Below, piece after piece: positions 59,742 to 64,000 of a stretch of 64,000 nucleotides of DNA. This DNA comes from Hemibagrus wyckioides (Eukaryota > Chordata > Actinopteri > Siluriformes > Bagridae), in assembly GCF_019097595.1 (NCBI RefSeq), contig NC_080726.1:16529705-16593704 (forward strand). The letters run 5' to 3'. The notes below the pieces were generated by a model, which saw only the letters and a list, made by a program, of their open reading frames with translations, did no database searches and was not told the DNA's origin. Within the stretch, counting starts at the first letter, position 1. Each line of letters opens with the position of its first letter. A program made the translations under genes and the position numbers.

Positions 59742-60840
59742 TGGTACCTCAGTCCTCGACCACTCCTGTGTTTGAATTTTCGGTATTCGCTTCGAATTTT
59801 TGATCCACTTTGACCTCGGTGTACGAAAATATTTTCGGTGTACTACCTGACCATCAGGAACACCGGTTCTTGTTTCATACAGGATTTCAAGGAATATCAA
59901 CATTCCGAAAAAAAAAATTCAAACAAATGTAAATAATGACTGTATTTTCGACACAAATTTTCAGTTTTTGAAAATATTTTTCTGTGATCAACCCGATCTG
60001 AAAATAACTATTTTGACCGCACACACTTTCCATGTGGTGTACCCTGGCATAGACAATAGAGATGAAGCAGTTTATGTGGGTCATCTGTTCTGAAAGCATC
60101 ATCTGTGAGTGCTTGTGTTATAACCCCATGCTATCTTTTGTGGTATAATTTCAGTAGCCATGTCTCAGAAAAAGGGTTGCAAAGAGGAAAGTTGTGAGAT
60201 TAACCATAGAGTTGAAACAGATTAATTTGTTTTACATTATTTCCTATTGGGAAAAATAATTCAGTTTTCGACCAAATTGGAATTCAACCAGACTTTTGAA
60301 ACAAATTAAGGTCGAACACTGAGGTACCACTGTATATATACATATACATTCAGGTAGTTCTTAATGGGTTAGTTGTGAGTTCCATCACAAGTTAACAAGT
60401 TACCTTAAAGCTTAAAGCTTTGCATAGGCAGCACTGCATAAAATAAATGGCTATGAACAAAAGATATTAATTAAAAACTAATGATTGAATATTTTTCTGA
60501 TTGAAGTACTTAAGACATTGAGATGTAGTCTTCCAGTCTTCTAGAAGAAATTATAGATTAAAAATGTTCTTGATTAACTGGAATGCTCATATATTTAGTT
60601 GTTCATCTTGTATTACCAAACAGTAAAATTCTTTTGTTTTTCTAACTGTTGTGCAGCCTCGAACTCCCAGTGAGGCACGACGGTTCTACACATGCCGTCC
60701 TGTTCAGCTGGACAAGATGCTAATGAGTAAAGTAAAGGTGCCTCACACATTTGCAGTGCACTCCTACACACGGCCCACCGTCTGTCAGTACTGCAAAAGG
60801 CTGCTCCGGGGCCTGTTCCGCCAGGGACTGCAGTGCAAAG
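44757..60840 (+). CDS. prkd2: Protein kinase D2, first five coding exons (gene continues off the right edge)
   Basis: Serine/threonine kinase of the CAMK group, recruited to Golgi and plasma membrane by diacylglycerol and activated by novel PKCs; it acts in vesicle release from the trans-Golgi and in lymphocyte signalling. Exons: 44757-45080, 56962-57100, 58151-58282, 58460-58656 and 60657-60840, all in phase, giving 325 codons plus one base. The start [12 protein letters not shown] is followed by a Ser/Pro-rich stretch and the ubiquitin-like dimerisation region ([16 protein letters not shown] ... [19 protein letters not shown]). The C1a finger is complete, with [17 protein letters not shown] and [18 protein letters not shown]. 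After a serine-rich linker the C1b finger begins ([19 protein letters not shown], then LFRQGLQCK). PH and kinase domains lie outside. prkd2 rather than prkd1 or prkd3 is inferred from synteny with strn4 and fkrp. Confidence 0.92.
45990..46320 (+). mobile_element. Tc1-like transposase N-terminal relic in prkd2 intron 1
   Basis: The plus strand around 46018 reads [20 protein letters not shown], which resembles the helix-turn-helix of a Tc1 transposase (GASVTKTAELFGVSRSTVSK type). More decayed similarity follows. No ends are visible. Confidence 0.4.
48240..48640. mobile_element. Tc1-family non-coding end fragment
   Basis: CTTGACCTGTATCTGCAAAA, GCTGCTGCCACATGAGTAGG and CTCCTAATAAAGAGGCCAAT follow the order of the right end of a frequent fish element whose copies end CCTAATAAAGTGGCC. 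The 93-codon open frame at 48245-48526 lies in this repeat and I do not treat it as a gene. Confidence 0.5.
48641..53672. other. prkd2 intron 1, no features recognised
   Basis: Long AT-rich intronic stretch. A short scrap at about 51105-51140 (TTGGACACCTGAGCATCACA) resembles the end of Tc1-A at 21222. A short (TA) region and a CTGTCTGTCTGTCTGTCTG run lie at 51900-51992. No exon of another gene was found. Confidence 0.4.
53747..55288 (+). mobile_element. Tc1-like transposon with long (about 200 bp) inverted repeats
   Basis: The left end CAGTGAGGGAAAATTTTTTT (after TA at 53745-53746) and the right end AATTTTTTCCCTCACT (before TA at 55289-55290) are inverse. The inverted repeats extend through GACAAAGAAATGATCAG and TTCTGGATTTTTTTGTTGTT, about 200 bp on each side, as in IR/DR-type fish Tc1 elements. 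The element is 1.54 kb and nested in the hAT element. Confidence 0.9.
54111..55073 (+). pseudogene. Tc1 transposase pseudogene with mutated catalytic aspartate
   Basis: The gene starts MAKPKSC at 54111. It is shifted by one frame within the first codons, then open from 54134 to 54661: [19 protein letters not shown], a GAPCKIS hook, and [15 protein letters not shown]. In that last motif the first catalytic Asp has become Asn (AAT at 54563-54565). After the stop, frames are mixed. A TAG stands where the Glu of LEWPSQSPD would be (54854-54856), and the IENLWRELK motif and the terminal KY before TAA at 55071 are still readable. It is inactive on several counts. Confidence 0.85.
55595..56284. mobile_element. 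PIF/Harbinger-like MITE in the hAT element
   Basis: The ends are GGCCATGTCCACACGTACCT and AGTTACGTGTGGACATAGCC, an inverted pair that starts GGC as in Harbinger elements. TAA stands on each side (55592-55594 and 56285-56287), fitting a 3-bp target duplication. Internal GTGTGGACGGGG and CATGTGGACAAAG repeats are present. There is no transposase. Confidence 0.75.
56909..56956. repeat. (CT)n microsatellite next to prkd2 exon 2
   Basis: The CT run with one CTGT interruption leads into TCTCTGGCAG and then the exon at 56962. It therefore doubles as the polypyrimidine tract of the 3' splice site. Confidence 0.95.
57335..57615. repeat. L2-type 3' end fragment plus (GA)n microsatellite
   Basis: GAGAGAACCCAGACTCAGAA and GGGAACCCATCCTCATCTGT at 57343-57385 match the L2 tail copy at 4730-4765. 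A (GA)n run follows at 57571-57610. Both lie in prkd2 intron 2. Confidence 0.6.
58698..59331 (+). mobile_element. Tc1-like relic in prkd2 intron 4
   Basis: The left end CAGTATTTGCCCCTTTCTGA pairs with the right end GGGGGGCAAATACTTTTTCA and CATAGCACTG at about 59307-59331. Inside, a decayed transposase scrap reads [12 protein letters not shown] near 58893, followed by changed VDLx and [11 protein letters not shown] pieces. Several frame breaks are present. Confidence 0.6.
59507..59669. mobile_element. Short palindromic Tc1/mariner MITE
   Basis: The left end is CACTACCAGTCAAAAGTTTG (59507); the right end is AACTTTTGACTGGTAGTG (about 59650-59667). The whole element is only about 160 bp. TA occurs on both sides. 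It is followed directly by a TA microsatellite. Confidence 0.8.
59670..59736. repeat. (TA)n microsatellite
   Basis: A pure TA run between two MITEs, both of which use TA as target. Confidence 0.95.
59739..60332 (+). mobile_element. MITE with CAGTGGTACCTC ends (Tigger/pogo-like)
   Basis: The left end CAGTGGTACCTCAGTCCTCG and the right end CGAACACTGAGGTACCACTG form an inverted pair, with TA next to the right end. At 594 bp there is no transposase. It is the same family as the interrupted copy at 13247-13935 in slc1a5 intron 2. Confidence 0.8.
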
Positions 60841-62079
60841 GTCTGAGAGACTGGTGACAAATGATGCTTGGGGTCACTTAAAATTAGTAGGGTGTAATGA
60901 AATTTATTGTGTAGGGTGAATCTTCCTCCTCCTAGCTTCAGCAGCTATAGTGTGCCATTAATTAATACTGAGTGTGATTGTGCCATTCTTAATAAAATTC
61001 ATCTTGTTATTGCTTTTAAATGAAGCTATAGCTAATCTAATGAGTTACAAAGTCACACTACCTAAGGCCAAGACATGTTTCTGGAGACGTTTCTATGTGT
61101 AAGAGCAAGAAATAGAGATGATGATAATGTAGCTGGTGTGTTTAGAAAACTGGTGTATTTTATTTATAATTTACTTATACACTTAGAATGTAGAATGGGA
61201 TATGCATTTTACTCTACCACTCACCATTTCTTAATGAACATCTTTAGTAGCACACAGATTATTTTAATCCGTTTGAAACTTTATTTTAATCCTTTGATTA
61301 AATCAGGAGTGTACAGTCATCTCTGGAAAAAACTGGTGTGGGTGCAGGTTCTCATTCCAACCAAGAAGAAAAAACACCTGTGTTTACTGAAAACCAAGTT
61401 CAACTGATTAAACAGGTGGAATCAGGTGTGGCTCCTGCCTGATTGAATGAAAACCTGCACTTACACTGACCCTTTGTAGAAAAGATTGGACACCCAAGAT
61501 TACTTTTATTTTTCTGGTTAGCTATGCATTGTTTCTATTACATCAGCCAGGTAGCCATAGTAAGGATTTTATCCTAAGAATGAAACCTGACTGCTGCACA
61601 GTAAGGCATTGAAAGGCCACTAGGCCACTTTCCCTCCTAGTTAACTTTGCTTCTATGATTATTTTTGCTGCCTTTAATTAGTGAAGAGAAATGTAGTGAT
61701 AGCAGGAATAATTTTAATTTCTGTTCATAAAATTTAGACTATCAGATTAGTTAGATACCATTTAACCTATGGTCAAATGGTCTGTTTTAAAATGTTTCAT
61801 GATTAAAGTCAGGTGGTAACTAGGGCTGGAACTGTCAATTATTTTATTTTTCAAATACTCCAAATATAACAAATACTGATTTTTAATTAAAGCTCAATAC
61901 TTTAATTAAAAAAAAGAAAATTATTAGTAGAATACGAATCAAAATAAATGATATTCTGTAGAATAATGCTCATTTACTCTAAATATAGCCCTAAAAACAT
62001 AAATCTAAAATGCTGGCTTAAATATTACATTTAAAATCAGTAAAATCAAGTGTAACATTTGGGCATGCACAGGACAGTC
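60841..62079. other. prkd2 intron 5, no features recognised
   Basis: AT-rich intron after the C1b half-exon. No match to the next expected prkd2 exon (the C1b cysteine-rich end) is seen here or further to the window edge. Confidence 0.45.
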
Positions 62080-62410
62080 ACACATCCATGAATACTTCTA
62101 CTCATACAGTCTGCTCTAATTCATCCAAAAGATATTCTGTCGGCTTAAGGTCAGGACTCTGCGCAGGCAAGTTCTTCCACACCAAACTCACTCATCCATA
62201 TCTTTATGAACTTTGCTTTGTGTACTGGTGCGCAGTCATGTTGGAACAGGAAGGGACCATCCCCAAACTGTTTCCACAAAGTTTGGAGCATGAAATTGTC
62301 CAAAATGTCTTGGTATGTTGAAGCATTAATAGTTCTTTTCACTGGAACTAAGGGGCCAAGCCCAGCTCCTGAAAAACAACACCTGAATTCAATGATTTGG
62401 AGGGGTGTCC
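62080..62410 (-). mobile_element. Internally deleted Tc1-like copy (same family as 12238)
   Basis: The minus strand reads TINASTYQDILDNFMLQTLW and [19 protein letters not shown], then a decayed Leu-Ala end. This is close to the transposase at 12372-13295. Upstream of it (62370-62405) an AAAACTTTTGG context with ACACCCCTCC is element-end sequence joined directly to mid-gene sequence, so the N-terminal half has been deleted. Confidence 0.7.
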
Positions 62411-62439
62411 CAAAACTTTTGGAAATAAAAAAATATATC

Positions 62440-63250
62440 TGGGAAATTTGGAGGCAAAGTCAACACCTTTGTGGCACAGCGCATTATCCTGCTAAAAGAG
62501 GCCACAGCCATCAGGGAGTACCGTTTCCATGAAAGGGTGTACATGGTCTGCAACAATGCTTAGGTAGGTGGAACGTGTCAAAGTAACATCCACATGCATG
62601 ACACTGCCCAAAGCATGACACTGCCCTCGCCGGATTGCCTTCTTCCCATAGTGCATCCTGGTGCCATGTGTTCCCCAGGTATGCAAACGCACCCGGCCAG
62701 CCACGTGATGTAAAAGAAAACATGATTCATCAGACCAGGCCACCTTCTTTCATTGCTCTGTGGTCCAGTTCTGATGCTCATGTGTCCATTGTTAGGGCTT
62801 TTGCCGGCGCACAGGGGTCAGCATGGGTACCCTTACCCTTACTGTGGCTATGCAGCCCCATATGCAACAAACTGTGATGCACTGTGTATCCTGACACATT
62901 TTTGTCAGAACCAGCATTAACTTATCTGTTGGCCCGGACCACATGAGCCAGCTTGCACTCAAGCACCCAATGAGCCTTGGCTGCCCATGGCACTGTCACC
63001 GGTTCACCACTGTTCATACCTTGGACCACTTTTGATAGATACTGAGCACTGCAGACCAGGAACACCCCACAAGAGCTGCAGTTTTATAGATGCTCTGATC
63101 CAGTCATCTAGCCATCATAATTTGGCCATGTTAGACTTGCTCAAATCCTTAGCTTACCCATTTGTCCTGCTTCATCAACTTTAAGGACAAAATGTTCACT
63201 TGCTGTCTAATATATCCCACCCATTAACAGGTGCCATGATGAGGACATAA
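62440..63250 (-). mobile_element. Another Tc1-like relic, different family
   Basis: The minus strand carries VAWSDESCFLLHHVAGRVR (first Asp context), GSVMHVDVTLT and FQQDNALCHKGVDFASKF (second Asp context). The rightmost part, TATCCCACCCATTAACAGGT with GCCATGATGAGGACATAAT, is 5' end sequence of a well-known fish Tc1 family. Stops and indels interrupt the frame. Confidence 0.65.
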
Positions 63251-63439
63251 TATAAATATAAATATAAATATAAATATATATATAGTGGGGCAACATGTTA
63301 TATTCTGGAGTGAAATACATACAATCAGTCAATCAAGGTCAAGGCATTAGAGCACAAACCAACAAAGTTGTTAAATTATTACTTGTAAATAAAGCTGGAA
63401 CCAACATAATTGTATGCTTAATGCTGTAGTGAGGTACAG

Positions 63440-63700
63440 TAGACACACTCACAGCTCAGTTTTATTAGGAACAACTGTACATCGACTTATTAATGCAACC
63501 TTCATGATCACATCTTCTGATGACTATTTCCAGCTTGATAACACACCATTTCACAAAGCAAAAGTCATATCAAACTGGTTTCACAACACTGAGCTCAGTG
63601 TTCTTCACTGTCCCAGTCACCAGTCATGAATCAAGTAGAACACCTTTGGAATAGAACAGGAGATTCACAGCATATTCACCTTCACCTTCATGGTTCACTT
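63440..63700 (+). mobile_element. Tc1-like transposase scrap at the window edge
   Basis: After a CAGTTTTATTAGGAACAACT end-like segment, the plus strand reads YFQLDNTPFHKAKVISNWFH and then, out of frame, a decayed VEHLWNR. It is a third Tc1 family beside the two at 62080-63250. Confidence 0.6.
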
Positions 63701-64000
63701 AAAAAATCTGCCTTGAGTTAACATACATTTTTCTTGCTCCATATCAGCATGAGCTAGGAACAGTATTAAGCCCTTCAATCAGATTTCTTGTTTTGCTATG
63801 GTACAAAGCTTCTCTTGCTTCTTCATACTAAATTATATCACTCAAAAATTACAACCTAGCTAGCTGGCTAAGGTTAGGCAATACTTTCTCTCCAGAAAAA
63901 TGTCATTCCAGTGCTGGCATTAGTTACTCTTTTTATTTATCTTGATGGATACTTTGTGTAATATGTATACTATACTGCTTAAATTACTTTATCACTAATA
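63701..64000. other. Right edge, nothing recognised
   Basis: AT-rich intronic sequence, probably still prkd2 intron 5. No exon or repeat could be identified. Confidence 0.4.

Noticed and set aside
1..64000. CRISPR arrays, operons, phage or toxin systems
   Set aside because: The window is a spliced vertebrate genome. No spaced direct-repeat arrays or polycistronic gene sets are present, and the repeats seen are microsatellites and transposons.

Overview
The window is nuclear DNA from a teleost fish. Genes are split by GT-AG introns, the spacers are AT-rich, and the intervening DNA is crowded with fish-type Tc1/mariner, hAT, PIF/Harbinger and L2-type elements plus (CA)n, (TA)n and (CT)n microsatellites. 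The heavy Tc1 load would suit a catfish-like genome, but that is only an impression. I see no bacterial-type operon, CRISPR array, tRNA or rRNA gene, and nothing viral.

Layout, left to right: the first coding exon of a clade-E serpin (serpine2-like) on the minus strand (1168-1423); old Tc1 and SINE-like repeats; two abutting divergent L2 LINE copies (about 4530-7430); a possible minus-strand terminal exon (7455-7718); the complete eight-exon slc1a5 (ASCT2) gene on plus (8218-16053); a Tc1 relic; the single-exon fkrp gene on minus (18816-20402); a decayed copy of the first exon of strn4 (about 20587-20815); a three-level nest of transposons (21222-23870); the complete 16-exon strn4 gene (striatin-4) on plus (25298-39485); an intergenic stretch; and the first five coding exons of prkd2 (protein kinase D2) on plus (44757-60840, continuing off the right edge). 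The introns of prkd2 hold a second transposon nest (53673-56501).

slc1a5, fkrp, strn4 and prkd2 also lie together on human chromosome 19q13, so this is an old vertebrate synteny block. The four proteins do unrelated jobs: plasma-membrane neutral amino acid exchange, Golgi ribitol-phosphate transfer to alpha-dystroglycan, a STRIPAK phosphatase scaffold, and a diacylglycerol-responsive kinase. Nothing suggests that they form one functional unit. I read exon boundaries by matching splice sites to reading phase. The spliced frames stay open: slc1a5 531 aa, strn4 720 aa, and prkd2 325 codons within the window.

I found no clearly new biological system. The most interesting observations are the CpG-decayed duplicate of the strn4 first exon, two exons whose 3' splice sites use a (CT)n microsatellite as polypyrimidine tract, a GC-AG intron in strn4, nested transposons with readable target-site duplications, a Tc1 transposase with a complete DD34E triad cut off by a MITE, and a small cysteine-rich candidate exon head-to-head with slc1a5.
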